This document shows positions 17,826-26,685 of a stretch of 64,000 bases of DNA, in pieces. The notes beneath the pieces were generated by a model that had not been told where the DNA came from, ran no database searches, and saw only the letters and a program-made list of their open reading frames with translations. This DNA is from Streptomyces sp. NBC_01429 (GTDB lineage Bacteria > Actinomycetota > Actinomycetes > Streptomycetales > Streptomycetaceae). A program made the position numbers and the translations under genes. The stretch is taken from the NCBI RefSeq assembly GCF_036231945.1, contig NZ_CP109599.1:5297501-5361500 (forward strand), read 5' to 3'. The first letter of the stretch is position 1. Each line of letters starts with the position of its first letter.

Positions 17826-18793
17826 CCGAGCAGCCCCTTCAGCGCCGTGTAGCTGCGCTGCGCCGCGCCCAGCGAGCCGGGCGGATCGGGCAGGGTGCCG
17901 GGCGCCGTGTCCTGCTCCCAGATGCCGAGGTGGGCGGCGCGGGGTCCGATGTCGCGGATGAACCTCTCGTACGGCAGGTCGCCCGCGCCGAACTCCACGA
18001 TGTCGTAGCCGTTGGCGTTGGACGGGTTGGTGTCGCCGTCCTTCATGTGGAACAGCGGGTAGCGGTAGGGCTGGTTACGGACGTAGGCGGCCGGATCGAA
18101 GCCGGGGTAGCGGTACTGGCCGACGTACGCCCAGTAGATGTCCAGCTCCAGGTACACGTGGCGCGGATCGGTGTTCTTGAGGAACACGTCGTACAGCCGC
18201 ACGGACGGCTGGTCGGTGGCGAAGGCGAACTCGCCCGCGTGGTTGTGCTGGTAGAGCTTGAGGCCGCGGGCGGTGGCCGCCGCGCCCCAGGTGTTGAACT
18301 CCTCGGCGGCGGCGAGATAGCCCGCCACCGTATTGCTGTTGGAGGGGGCGTTGGCCGTACCGATGTGCGGCATGCCGAGGATCTGGGCGGCGTCCAGCTC
18401 GCCCTGGAGGTTGGAGCGCAGATTGCCGATCCCGACATGGCTGCCCACCGCGCTGAGCCCGTTGTCGTCGAGGATCCGCCGGATCTCCGGGAGGGTGATC
18501 TGCCGGCCCAGGATGGAGGTGTTCTGGGTGTATCCGGCGAACTCGATCTCGCGGTAGCCGATCCGCGCCAGCTCTGTCAGCACGACGGCGAAGCCCAGCG
18601 CGCTGACCTTGTCGCGGATGCTGTAGAGCTGGATGCCGATGCGGTCCTTGGGGATGGACAGCGCGCCGGTCGCGGCGGCGGCGGAGGTGGCCGCCGCGAC
18701 ACCGGTGACCGAGGCGGCGGCGAGCGCCACGGTGGTGCCTGCGGTGGCCCGCAGGAAGTCCCTGCGGTCGAAGGACTTGTGCGAAGGACCCAC
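17822..18793 (-). CDS. Tat-exported sugar phosphate isomerase/epimerase-like protein
   Basis: This 323-residue xylose-isomerase-like TIM barrel (AP endonuclease 2 fold) contains IGIQLYSIRDKV, EIEFAGY, LYQHNHAGEFAF, LELDIYWAYVG and LFHMKDGD, supplying the expected metal ligands (Glu, Asp, His, Glu). A twin-arginine signal (FDRRDFLRATAG, then a hydrophobic stretch to about residue 50) predicts folded export. GTG 18793 is the chosen start because AAGGAG is correctly spaced; GTG 18799 is too close to it. It is translationally coupled (ATGA) to the exported dehydrogenase. An extracytoplasmic isomerase working beside a sugar oxidase suggests periplasmic or wall sugar processing. The substrate is unknown and is unlikely to be a sugar phosphate. 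Confidence 0.85.
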   Translation of the reverse strand: MGPSHKSFDRRDFLRATAGTTVALAAASVTGVAAATSAAAATGALSIPKDRIGIQLYSIRDKVSALGFAVVLTELARIGYREIEFAGYTQNTSILGRQITLPEIRRILDDNGLSAVGSHVGIGNLRSNLQGELDAAQILGMPHIGTANAPSNSNTVAGYLAAAEEFNTWGAAATARGLKLYQHNHAGEFAFATDQPSVRLYDVFLKNTDPRHVYLELDIYWAYVGQYRYPGFDPAAYVRNQPYRYPLFHMKDGDTNPSNANGYDIVEFGAGDLPYERFIRDIGPRAAHLGIWEQDTAPGTLPDPPGSLGAAQRSYTALKGLLG

Positions 18794-18922
18794 GGTCACT
18801 CCTTGAGGAATGAGGTGTGAAGAGGTGCGGGGGAGAGGGCCCGTCGAAGGGCCCGGGGGAGTGCGGGACTCCATGACTTCAGGGCGCTGGGGGCGTGCGG
18901 GCCGGACTGCGGAACGGCCGCC

Positions 18923-19885
18923 CTACAGGCGGGACTTGCCGGCGGCGCTGGCGTCCGCCCGTGCCTCGGCCGCGCGCTCCTCGGCCTTCGCGGCCAGCTC
19001 GCTCCCGCGGTCCTGGACGGCGGCCCTGGCGCTGCGGGCGGACGAGGCCCCGGCCGCCGCCGTCTCCCCGGTCGTGGTGCCACGCACCCGCGCCAGGTCG
19101 CCGACCTTGAGGACCGGGGTGTTGCCGGTGGCGGTGAGCCCGCCCCGGACGATCGTGTTGTCCAGCACGGCGTTCGCGGTGTTGCCGGTGACCGCGAGAT
19201 CGCCGCCCAGATAGCTGGCGCCGCGGCAGGAGCCGAGCAGCCCCTCGCCGCCGAGCTGGAGCGTGTCCTTGTTGGCCTTGTACACGGTGTCGCCGTACAC
19301 CTCGCTGGCGCACAGGATGCCGCCGAGGGTGTTCCCGCTGACGGTGAGGGCGCCCTTGACGGTGGAGTCGTACACGTCGGTGTACTGGTTATTCTCGCCG
19401 GTGAGGGAGCCGGAGAGGGTGCTGCCGGAGACGTACAGCTCGCCCGACTCGCCCTTGACGGCCCCGGCGAGCGTCGAGTCGACCGCGTACACGAAGCCCC
19501 GCTGAGCGCTGATCCCGCCCTTGACGGTGGTCTCCTCCAGGTGCGTACCGAAGGCGGACCGGGCGTTGAGGGCGCCCTTGACGGTGGTGTCGGTGAGGTC
19601 CAGATACGCGTCGGCGCCCACCTCGACCGCCCCGCTGAACGTGGCACCGGCGGCCACGAGATCGGCCCCCGCCTCCACCGTCACGGTGCCCTTGACCTTG
19701 GTGCCGGTCAGGGTGCACGACTTACCGGCCGGAACCACCAGGTCGGTGTTGACGGTGACGGCCCCGCCGTCACCCACGCAGGTGGTGGTGAGCGCGGCCT
19801 GTGCGGAGCCGGCGAGGGCCACCAGCCCGCCCGAGACAACCAGCGACGCCAGTGACGTGGTGGCGATGAACGTACGGATCTTCAT
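18923..19885 (-). CDS. Secreted repeat protein with beta-helix-like periodicity, unknown function
   Basis: A 320-residue protein with a Sec signal peptide (1-31, ending AQA). The mature part repeats short units of about 15-22 residues built on a [ST]TVKGAL/TLSGSL theme (for example KVKGTVTVEAGAD, TTVKGALNARS, TLSGSLTGEN, STVKGALTVSGN, TIVRGGLTATGN). This pattern suggests a right-handed beta-helix or bactofilin-like stack. Four Cys residues could form two disulfides. The C-terminal 60 residues are Ala/Arg/Glu-rich, helical and charged, unlike the core. AAGGGAAG lies before ATG 19885. It has no close operon partner, with 129 bases to the next gene. A cell-wall or extracellular matrix role is plausible but unproven. 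Confidence 0.75.
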   Translation of the reverse strand: MKIRTFIATTSLASLVVSGGLVALAGSAQAALTTTCVGDGGAVTVNTDLVVPAGKSCTLTGTKVKGTVTVEAGADLVAAGATFSGAVEVGADAYLDLTDTTVKGALNARSAFGTHLEETTVKGGISAQRGFVYAVDSTLAGAVKGESGELYVSGSTLSGSLTGENNQYTDVYDSTVKGALTVSGNTLGGILCASEVYGDTVYKANKDTLQLGGEGLLGSCRGASYLGGDLAVTGNTANAVLDNTIVRGGLTATGNTPVLKVGDLARVRGTTTGETAAAGASSARSARAAVQDRGSELAAKAEERAAEARADASAAGKSRL

Positions 19886-20248
19886 ATCGCTTCCCTTCAG
19901 CTGCGACCGCGACCGCGCGGATCACGCGGGCGGGACTCCGGTAGACGCGCAACGCCTGGCACGGGCGCGAGGCCCGGCCGTGGGGGGAGACGTACAAAGA
20001 GGTGGGTGTACGGATGCCGCCGGGCGGTCGTGGTGTTACCGCGACGAAACACTTGCCCGATGGGCCGAGACACTAGGGCGCCCCATGGGGACTGTCCATA
20101 GGTTCGGTGCGAATCTCGTAAACTTTCTTATGAACCGTCAAAAGATGTGTCGTGCGACTCAAAAGAGCGGGACGGGCGTACGGGCCCGACCGGCCCCCGG
20201 ACCGGCCGCCCGTCAGACCGCCGGACCGGCCGCCCGTCAGACCGCCCG
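19886..20248. other. 363-base intergenic region
   Basis: No gene is supported here. It lies between the start of the secreted repeat protein (leftward) and the stop of the GH3 gene (also leftward). The left part should hold the promoter of the 18923-19885 gene; the stretch around 20090-20160 is unusually AT-rich (CTTTCTTATGAACCG) and is the likeliest promoter area. The right part holds a 24-bp tandem duplication (20197-20244). Confidence 0.6.
20197..20244. repeat. 24-bp perfect tandem duplication
   Basis: The unit begins CCGGACCGGCCGCC and ends GTCAGACCG. It occurs at 20197-20220 and again at 20221-20244, followed by a partial third copy (CCCGTCAGGCCCG). It abuts the 3' end of the GH3 gene, so on the mRNA it sits immediately after the stop. 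The internal CCGGACCGG/GGCCGG symmetry could fold into weak hairpins and help termination. Confidence 0.75.
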
Positions 20249-22600
20249 TCAGGCCCGTCCCGGCTCCGGATCCACCGTCAGCCGCACCCCGAGCGTCCGG
20301 TCCGACGAGGGGCCCGTCCCGATCTCGAACGTCCCCGGTTCCACGGCCCGTTCCAGGGAGCGCGTGACCGACGCCAGGGTCCGCGTACCGACGGTGAAGG
20401 ACACCTCGGCGCGCTCACCCGGCGCCAGGTCGATCCGGTCGAACCCGCGCAGCTCGCGCACGCGCGGCCACGACGAGCCGCCCAGGACACGGCGCACGTA
20501 CAGCTGCACCATCTCGCGCACCGGCCGCGCCCCGGTGTTGGCGACCTCCACCACGCAGGTCAGCTCCGGGATCCCGCCCGACGCCGAGACGGCGACCGAC
20601 GACCGGGAGAGCCGGGGCGCGCCGTACTCGACCGTCGTGTAGGACAGCCCGTGGCCGAACGCGTGCCGCGCGGTGGCCGGCTGGTCGGCGTACCCCCGGT
20701 AGCCGTGGTCCTTCCCGTTGTAGAACACGGGCAGCTGCGCCGCCGAGCGCGGTACGGAGACGGGCAGCCGCCCCACGGGTTCGGCGGCGCCGAAGAGCAC
20801 CTCGCCGACCGCGCGCCCGCCCCAGGGCCCCGGATACCAGGCGCTGAGCACGGCCCCCGCCCGCGCGGCGAGGTCCTCGGCGACGGCGTGCGGGCGGCCC
20901 TGCACCAGCACCACGACGACCGGCGTCCCGGTCGCCGCCACCGCGCTCAGCAGCGCCGACTGGCCGTCGGGGAGCCGTAGTTCGGCGAGGTCGACACCCT
21001 CCCCGCAGGTCATGTCCGCCGGACGGGCGGAGCTGACGACCGCAGCGCCGTTGGAGTCGAAGCGGGTACCGGACTCCCGCGCGCTCGACCCGCCCAGCAC
21101 CAGCACCGCCACATCGGAGGCGGCGGCCAGCGCGACCGCCGCCGGGATGCCGGACGGGTCACCGCCGACGAGTTCGCAGCCGCGCGCGTACGCGACCTCG
21201 CCGTCCTCCGGCGCCGCCGCCCTGATCCCGTCCAGCACGGTGACCCCGCTCCCCGGGGGCTGGGGCGCGGTGTAGTCGCCGATCTGCTGCGGCACGGAAT
21301 CGGCGTTCGGGCCGATGACGGCGACCTTGCGGGCGCGCTCCGTCAGGGGCAGCGTGGCCCCGTCGTGCCGCAGCAGCACCACCGACTCCCGGGCGATCCG
21401 CACACTCAACTCCACCAGCCCGGACGGACTTTCCCGCTCGCCGGTGTACGGCCGCTCGAACAGGCCGAGCCGGAACTTGAGCGCGAGCACCCGGCCGACC
21501 GCCGCGTCCAGCACGCTCTCGCGCACCAGCCCGCGCCGCACGGCCTCGGCCAGCCGGGGAAAGCTGTCGTCCCACAGGCTCAGATCCGTCCCCGCCTCCA
21601 GGGCGAGCGCCCCCGCCGCCACCGGATCCCCGGCGAGCCGGGTCAGCCGGTCGAGCGCCTGACCGTCCGCCATCACCAGACCGGTGAAACCCCAGCGCTC
21701 ACGCAGGAGTCCGGTCAGCAGCTCACGATTGGCCGCGCACGGCACGCCGTCGAACTCGTTGTACGCCGCCATGACGCCCGCCGCCCCGGCCCGCACCCCC
21801 GCCAGCGCGGCCGGGAGGTGGATCTCGTGCAGCTCGCGGAGGCCGAGTTCGGTGGCCGCGCTGTTGCGGCCGCCCACCGTGGCGCCCTGGCCCGCGAAGT
21901 GCTTCAGGACCACCGCCGCCCGGTCCGCGCCGTACGACACGGGCCCGCGCCCGCGCCCGTCCCCGGGCCCCTGCGCACCGCGCACCAGCGCCTCGGTGAA
22001 CCGGGCCGCCAGATACGGATCCTCGCCGAAGCACTCCTCCGCCCGCCCCCAGCGCGGGTCCCGGACGAGATCCAGCGCGGACACCAGCGCCACATGGCCG
22101 CCGCGCGCCCGCAGCTGGGCCGCCGCGAGCGCCGCCGCCTCCTCGTACAGCCCCGGGTCCCAGGTCGCGCCCACCGCCAGGTTCACCGGCAGCACCGTGG
22201 AGTCCAGCGCCTGGTGGCCGTGCGGCATCTCCTCCACCATCAGGACCGGGATGCCGAGCCGGGTGTGCTCCACGACGTGCCGCTGCACCGCGTCGGACAC
22301 CCGGGCGCCGTCGGCCGCGCCGATACCCGTCCCGCACGTCACCCCCGACCACGGGTCGGCCCGCTGGAGCCCGTAGAGCGCGCCCATGCCGTCGTACGCG
22401 GCGACCTCGGCGCGGAACGCCTCGGTGAGGCGGTGGCCGGAGGGCGTGCGCTCGTACGCCTCCCAGCCGTACATGCGCTGGTTGACCTGGCCCACCTTCT
22501 CAGTGAGCGTCATCCGGGAGAGCAGATCGCGCACCCGGTCGGCGACGGGCGCGGCCGGGTCCCGGTACCGGGGCTGGGGCTGGGGCTGGGGCTGGGACAT
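20249..22600 (-). CDS. Glycoside hydrolase family 3 (beta-glucosidase/beta-xylosidase type)
   Basis: A 783-residue cytoplasmic enzyme with no signal peptide. The N-terminal TIM barrel (about 10-330) contains RMTLTEKVGQVNQRM, PVLMVEEMPHG, DPRWGRAEECFGEDP, KHFAGQG and GLVMADGQALD, in which Asp312 is the expected nucleophile. The alpha/beta sandwich domain follows (about 375-600; AVIGPNADS). A C-terminal fibronectin-III-like domain ends the protein (about 660-783; ELRGFDRIDLAPGE). The start ATG 22600 has GAGGGGA upstream. A (QP)n stretch at residues 3-8 comes from a GGGGCT DNA repeat. As the last gene of the 20249-29015 operon it likely cleaves imported beta-linked oligosaccharides from the non-reducing end. 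Confidence 0.92.
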   Translation of the reverse strand: MSQPQPQPQPRYRDPAAPVADRVRDLLSRMTLTEKVGQVNQRMYGWEAYERTPSGHRLTEAFRAEVAAYDGMGALYGLQRADPWSGVTCGTGIGAADGARVSDAVQRHVVEHTRLGIPVLMVEEMPHGHQALDSTVLPVNLAVGATWDPGLYEEAAALAAAQLRARGGHVALVSALDLVRDPRWGRAEECFGEDPYLAARFTEALVRGAQGPGDGRGRGPVSYGADRAAVVLKHFAGQGATVGGRNSAATELGLRELHEIHLPAALAGVRAGAAGVMAAYNEFDGVPCAANRELLTGLLRERWGFTGLVMADGQALDRLTRLAGDPVAAGALALEAGTDLSLWDDSFPRLAEAVRRGLVRESVLDAAVGRVLALKFRLGLFERPYTGERESPSGLVELSVRIARESVVLLRHDGATLPLTERARKVAVIGPNADSVPQQIGDYTAPQPPGSGVTVLDGIRAAAPEDGEVAYARGCELVGGDPSGIPAAVALAAASDVAVLVLGGSSARESGTRFDSNGAAVVSSARPADMTCGEGVDLAELRLPDGQSALLSAVAATGTPVVVVLVQGRPHAVAEDLAARAGAVLSAWYPGPWGGRAVGEVLFGAAEPVGRLPVSVPRSAAQLPVFYNGKDHGYRGYADQPATARHAFGHGLSYTTVEYGAPRLSRSSVAVSASGGIPELTCVVEVANTGARPVREMVQLYVRRVLGGSSWPRVRELRGFDRIDLAPGERAEVSFTVGTRTLASVTRSLERAVEPGTFEIGTGPSSDRTLGVRLTVDPEPGRA

Positions 22601-22672
22601 GGGAAGGGATCCCCTCGACGGAACGGTGGTCGGGGCAGGGCACCGAGGACGGACCGGGGCAGGCCACGGCGG

Positions 22673-22702
22673 GGTCACGGCGGGTCACGGCGGGTCACGG
22701 CA
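22673..22702. repeat. 10-bp tandem repeat, three copies (GGTCACGGCG)
   Basis: GGTCACGGCG occurs at 22673 and 22683 and, with one change (GGTCACGGCA), at 22693. The array fills part of the 123-base spacer between the clan GH-A gene stop (22724) and the GH3 gene start (22600). Seen directly; the function is unknown. Confidence 0.8.
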
Positions 22703-22723
22703 GGGGTCGGGACACGCGTGCGG

Positions 22724-24658
22724 TCAGCCCAGTTCGAGCACGCGCACCCCGTACGGGGCGATGACCACGTCCCCCACGGGCTCCCCGCCGCGCAGCTCGC
22801 GCAGTTCGCCGTCGGCCTCGGGGCGCACGGTCAGCTCCTCGTCCGCCTGGCTCACCAGCCAGACGAACCGCTTCCCGTCCTCCCGTACCAGCGTGTCCGC
22901 CGAGACGTACGGCGTGTCGACGGTCACCGGCCGCGCCGCGCCCGCGATCCGCGCGAGCGCCGCGTACAGCCGGTGGGTCTCCTCCGGGTTGACGCGGGAC
23001 GTGCGGGCCGCCATGTGCTCCAGCGGATACGTGGCGAGGACCGTACGGCCCCGGCCCGTCTCGTGCACCAGCAGCGCCGGACGGCCGTGCGCGTCGGTGG
23101 CGACGACCCGCGCCCCGTCCGGGACGACCGGCAGATAGGCGCGGCTGTCCTCGTTCCCCGCGACGGGGAAGCGCAGCGTCTCGCCCGCAGCGATGGACCC
23201 GAAGTCCTCGGCGAACGTCATCTCCAGCACATCGTCCTCGATGGGCTCGGCCACCCCGTACGAGAGCTGGAGCTCCACCCCGAACAGCCCGTCGAGATCG
23301 TGGAACCACGGGCCGCGCGTCGTCGGGTGCTCACCGGAGCAGAACGACAGATACACCGTCGCGCCCTCCCGCGCCCGCCGCTCCAGCTCGCGCCGGGTGC
23401 GCGTGGTCAGCTGCCGGGTCGAGGGCAGCAGATACAGCGACGCGTCGTCGGGCAGCCCGTCCGCCTCGCGGGCGAGGGCGACGGGCAGATCGGCGCCGCG
23501 CGCGGCCACGTACCCCTGATGCAGCGAGGTGAAGATCAGCGGGCGGTCGGCGGGCCGGCTGTAGGGGTAGCCGCGCTCCAGGAACGCGGGCACCACCAGC
23601 GCCGCGTCGGCGTCGGTACGGCGGCAGCGCGCGAAGTCGACCCGCTCCAGCACCTCGGCGAAGGCGGCCAGCTCGCGCAGCGGCTCCTTCGGCCGTCCGG
23701 CGTGATCGGTGATGCCGAAGTGCATCTCGAAGGGATGGTGGTCGTAGGGCGAGCGGTCCCACAGGTCGTCGTAGTCCGTGTTGTTCCAGGCGATCCAGCC
23801 GGTGGCGCCGCCGAGCAGCGAGTTGTGGAGCGTCTGCCGGTAGAAGATCCCCGCGTTCGCGGCCGAGACCGTGTCGGTGGAGAGGCCGAACTCCTCCAGC
23901 ACGACCGGCTGCCCGGTGACGGCGGCGAGTTCGCACTCGAAGGCGGCGCGGTAGTGCTGGCGCGGCCGGTCCGTGTCCGAGCGGTACACGTGCGGTCCGA
24001 CGAAGTCGACGTACTCGGCGGTGTCGCGCAGCGAGAAGCCGTTGTCCCGGCCGGTCACCTCGATGCCCCACGCGCCGTCGCCCAGCGACACCGGCTGCGT
24101 ACCGCCCGCCGCGCGCACCGCGTCGCACATGAACTGCGCCCAGGCGGTGACGACATCGGAGGAGGGCGGGTCGACCTGGTAGATACGGCCGTATCCCGGC
24201 ATCTCGTTGGTGATCAGCCAGCCGGTGACGGCGGGATGGTCCTTGAAGCGGCGGGTCATCTGCGAGACGAACCAGGCCTGCCGGCCGACGAGCCAGACGT
24301 CCTCGTACAGATCCCGGCCACCGCGCCACGCCGGGTCCCAGTTCTCCCCGGACATGTGGCCGACGATGAAGGTGGGGATCGTGCCCATCCCGGCCTCGGT
24401 GTGGGCGTCGAGGAAGTCCCGGAAGCGGTCGCACAGCTCCTCGTCGATCCGGTGCGGTTCGGGGTGGAAGTCCGGCCAGTAGAAGAAGGACCGGGTCATC
24501 GTCAGGCCGTGTTCGCGCAGGACGGCCAGCTCCTCGCGGACCGTCTTCGGCTGGTAGTCCCGCCACATCAGCGGACCGCCGCCGCGGGACCAGAAGTTGG
24601 CGCCGAGCCAGGGCAGAACGGCGGAGTCGTGGGTGAGCTGGGCGCTGTGGCGTCGCAT
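22724..24658 (-). CDS. Clan GH-A glycoside hydrolase (GH5-like), cytoplasmic
   Basis: A 644-residue protein whose first 330 residues form a retaining GH-A TIM barrel. The acid/base Glu152 lies in GWLITNEMPGYG, and the nucleophile Glu256 in PVVLEEFGLS. WLGANFWSRGGGPLMWRDY near the N-terminus and GWIAWNNTDYDDLW late in the barrel resemble GH5 mannanase/mannosidase-like and related beta-glycosidases. The second half (about 340-644) resembles the flavodoxin-like trimerisation and beta-sandwich domains of GH42-type enzymes (YLLPSTRQLT, VYLSFCSGEH). There is no signal peptide. It lies between the LacI regulator and the GH3 gene in the same operon, so it probably acts on the imported glycoside. The exact family and substrate need alignment. 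Confidence 0.85.
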   Translation of the reverse strand: MRRHSAQLTHDSAVLPWLGANFWSRGGGPLMWRDYQPKTVREELAVLREHGLTMTRSFFYWPDFHPEPHRIDEELCDRFRDFLDAHTEAGMGTIPTFIVGHMSGENWDPAWRGGRDLYEDVWLVGRQAWFVSQMTRRFKDHPAVTGWLITNEMPGYGRIYQVDPPSSDVVTAWAQFMCDAVRAAGGTQPVSLGDGAWGIEVTGRDNGFSLRDTAEYVDFVGPHVYRSDTDRPRQHYRAAFECELAAVTGQPVVLEEFGLSTDTVSAANAGIFYRQTLHNSLLGGATGWIAWNNTDYDDLWDRSPYDHHPFEMHFGITDHAGRPKEPLRELAAFAEVLERVDFARCRRTDADAALVVPAFLERGYPYSRPADRPLIFTSLHQGYVAARGADLPVALAREADGLPDDASLYLLPSTRQLTTRTRRELERRAREGATVYLSFCSGEHPTTRGPWFHDLDGLFGVELQLSYGVAEPIEDDVLEMTFAEDFGSIAAGETLRFPVAGNEDSRAYLPVVPDGARVVATDAHGRPALLVHETGRGRTVLATYPLEHMAARTSRVNPEETHRLYAALARIAGAARPVTVDTPYVSADTLVREDGKRFVWLVSQADEELTVRPEADGELRELRGGEPVGDVVIAPYGVRVLELG

Positions 24659-24688
24659 GGCGAGTCCCTGAATCTCTGTCGGTGTGCG

Positions 24689-24751
24689 GGGGCGAGATGG
24701 TGGGGGGAGGGGGAGGCGGAGGCGGAGGGGGAGGTGAGGAGGAGGGAGGGA
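24689..24751. repeat. Purine-only G-rich tract with GGAGGC/GGGGGA repeats
   Basis: The top strand of this spacer is nearly pure purine (runs such as GGGGGGAGGGGGAGGCGGAGG), so the transcript of the operon, made from the other strand, carries a C/U-only leader between the LacI stop (24755) and the GH-A start (24658). Several G-runs of at least three occur, so a DNA quadruplex or triplex is possible. Approximate limits. Confidence 0.7.
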
Positions 24752-24754
24752 CGG

Positions 24755-25831
24755 TCAGGACGCGGCCGGCGCTGGCCCCGTGGTCTCCCGTACGACCAGC
24801 CGGGGCCGGCCGTCCAGGACCGGCGCCGGTACGTCCTCCCCGCACTCGGCCAGCAGGGTGCGCGCGGCGGCGGCGCCGACGGCCTGCACCTGCTGGTCGA
24901 CGGTGGTCAGCCGGGGGTGCAGCCAGCGGCCGAGCGGCAGGTTGTCGTACCCGATGACGGACAGGTCGTGCGGCACCCGCAGCCCGGCGCGCTGGGCGGT
25001 GCCGATCCCGCACACGGCCATCGAGTCGTTGGAGTACACGACGGCCGTCGGCCGCTCGCGCAGCGCCAGCAGCTCCTCGGTGGCGGCGACCGCGGCCGCC
25101 TCGGTGAAGTCGGTCTCCCGTACGGCGACGGGCCGTACCCCGGCCTCCGTGAGCGCGTCCTCGAAGGCCGCGCGGCGCAGCCGGGTGTGCGTCAGCTCGG
25201 CGGGACCCGTGACATAGGCGATCCGCCGGTGGCCCAGCTCCAGCAGGTGCGCGACGGCTTCGCGGACCCCGGCGCCCTGCTGCCCGAGCCCCACGTTCGG
25301 AACCGGTGAGGTGTCGTCGGGCGCGCTCAGCAGCACGGCCGGCAGCCCGAGCCCGCGCAGCAGCGGCGGGCGCGGATCGTCGGCGCGCGCGTCGGTCAGC
25401 ACGGCCCCGTCGATCCGGCCCTCGGCGACCAGCCGTTCGTACAGCGCGCTCTCCTGCGCCATGTCCGCGACGAGATGGAGCAGCAGACCGTAGCCGCGCG
25501 GCGCGAGTTCGCCCTCCAGACCGGTGATGAGTTCGCTGAAGTGCGGGTCAGCGCCGAGCACATCGGTCGGACGGCGCACGACGAGCGCGAGCGTACGGGT
25601 GCGGGCCCGGCGCAGCGCCGTCGCGGACGCGCTCGGGGACCAGCCCAGCTCGGCGGCGGCGTCGAGGACGCGGCGCCGGGTCGCCTCGGCGATCCGGCCG
25701 GTGCCGTTGACCGTCTGGGAGACCGCGGCCGTGGACACCCCGGCCGCTGCGGCCACGGCCTTGATCGTGGGGCGCTCCCTGGCGGGAGGGGCGTCCCGCT
25801 GACGGGGGGCCCTTTGGGGATTCTGGGTCAC
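24755..25831 (-). CDS. LacI family transcriptional regulator
   Basis: A 358-residue repressor. The N-terminal helix-turn-helix (about 22-45) reads TIKAVAAAAGVSTAAVSQTVNGTGRIAEATRRRV, followed by a hinge helix LGWSPSASATALRRA. The periplasmic-binding-protein-like effector domain contains TLALVVRRPTDVLG, AVVYSNDSMAVCGI and SVIGYDNLPLG. The start GTG 25831 overlaps the stop of the MalG-type permease (GTGA). Being inside the operon it regulates, it would be autoregulated through the candidate operator near 29054. The effector is presumably the sugar released by the GH3/GH-A enzymes. Confidence 0.92.
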   Translation of the reverse strand: MTQNPQRAPRQRDAPPARERPTIKAVAAAAGVSTAAVSQTVNGTGRIAEATRRRVLDAAAELGWSPSASATALRRARTRTLALVVRRPTDVLGADPHFSELITGLEGELAPRGYGLLLHLVADMAQESALYERLVAEGRIDGAVLTDARADDPRPPLLRGLGLPAVLLSAPDDTSPVPNVGLGQQGAGVREAVAHLLELGHRRIAYVTGPAELTHTRLRRAAFEDALTEAGVRPVAVRETDFTEAAAVAATEELLALRERPTAVVYSNDSMAVCGIGTAQRAGLRVPHDLSVIGYDNLPLGRWLHPRLTTVDQQVQAVGAAAARTLLAECGEDVPAPVLDGRPRLVVRETTGPAPAAS

Positions 25832-26655
25832 ATTTTCACCGCGCCACTGACGAGAGCCTGCTGCATCCGCTTCTGGAGCACGGTGTAGACGATCCAGACC
25901 GGCACCAGTGTCAATACCGTACCGGCGGTCAGGATCCCGTAGTCGGTCCCCGTCAGGGACTTGAGGGTGGGCAGCGCCACCTGCACCGTGCGCTGCGCGG
26001 GGTCGGGGCCGATGATCACGAGCGAGTAGAGGTACTCGTTCCAGAAGGTCAGGAAGTTCAGCAGCAGTACGGTCGCGATGCCCGGCATGCACATCGGGGT
26101 GTAGATGTGCCGCAGCACCGCGAACGTGGACGCGCCGTCGAGCCGCGCGGCCTCCTCCATCTCGCGCGGGATGGTCCGCATGAACTGGACGAGGATGACG
26201 ACGGAGAGAGGCATCGCCGTGGCGGGGAGGAACAGCACCATGAAGGCGCGGGTGTGGAACAGCCCCGTGGCGGCGGAGAGCAGGAACGTCGGGAAGAGCG
26301 CGGCGAACGTCGGCACCAGGAACCCGAGCGAGAACACCCGCTCCACCAGCGCGCCCAGCGGACCTTCCGCGCGGGCGATCGCGAAGGCCGCGGGAATGGC
26401 GAGCGCCAGCGTCAGGGCCAGCGCGAGCACCGTGACGAGGGCCGAGTTGACGACGGCCAGGCCCAGGTCGGCGGAGGAGAACGCCTCGCCGAAGTTGCCG
26501 AAGGAGGGGGAGGTGGGCAGCGCGAACGGGCTGCCGAAGATCTGGTCGTTCGTCTTGAACGCCGAGACCAGCAGGTAGTAGAGGGGGACCACCAGCAGCA
26601 CCGCGTACAGCCACGCGAAGACGTGCGCGGGCAGCCAGGACTTTCCGAGTTTCAT
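25828..26655 (-). CDS. Carbohydrate ABC transporter permease, MalG type
   Basis: A 275-residue six-helix permease with EAA loop EEAARLDGASTFAVLRHIYTPMCMPG and the family start motif VVPLYYLLVSAFKTNDQIF. ATG 26655 is chosen because the sequence aligns from MKLGKSWLP with short MalG proteins; frame upstream runs into the tandem-repeat spacer. It partners the MalF-type permease encoded upstream and uses an ATPase encoded elsewhere. The 3' end overlaps the LacI gene by four bases. Confidence 0.92.
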   Translation of the reverse strand: MKLGKSWLPAHVFAWLYAVLLVVPLYYLLVSAFKTNDQIFGSPFALPTSPSFGNFGEAFSSADLGLAVVNSALVTVLALALTLALAIPAAFAIARAEGPLGALVERVFSLGFLVPTFAALFPTFLLSAATGLFHTRAFMVLFLPATAMPLSVVILVQFMRTIPREMEEAARLDGASTFAVLRHIYTPMCMPGIATVLLLNFLTFWNEYLYSLVIIGPDPAQRTVQVALPTLKSLTGTDYGILTAGTVLTLVPVWIVYTVLQKRMQQALVSGAVKM

Positions 26656-26685
26656 GGCACTGGCTCCGGATCTGCGGATCGGTTC

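Noticed and set aside
21365..25309. A very long open frame on the plus strand opposite the GH3, GH-A and LacI genes
   Set aside because: It is the GC-rich shadow of three clearly homologous minus-strand genes and its translation is low-complexity Arg/Ala/Gly with no domain.
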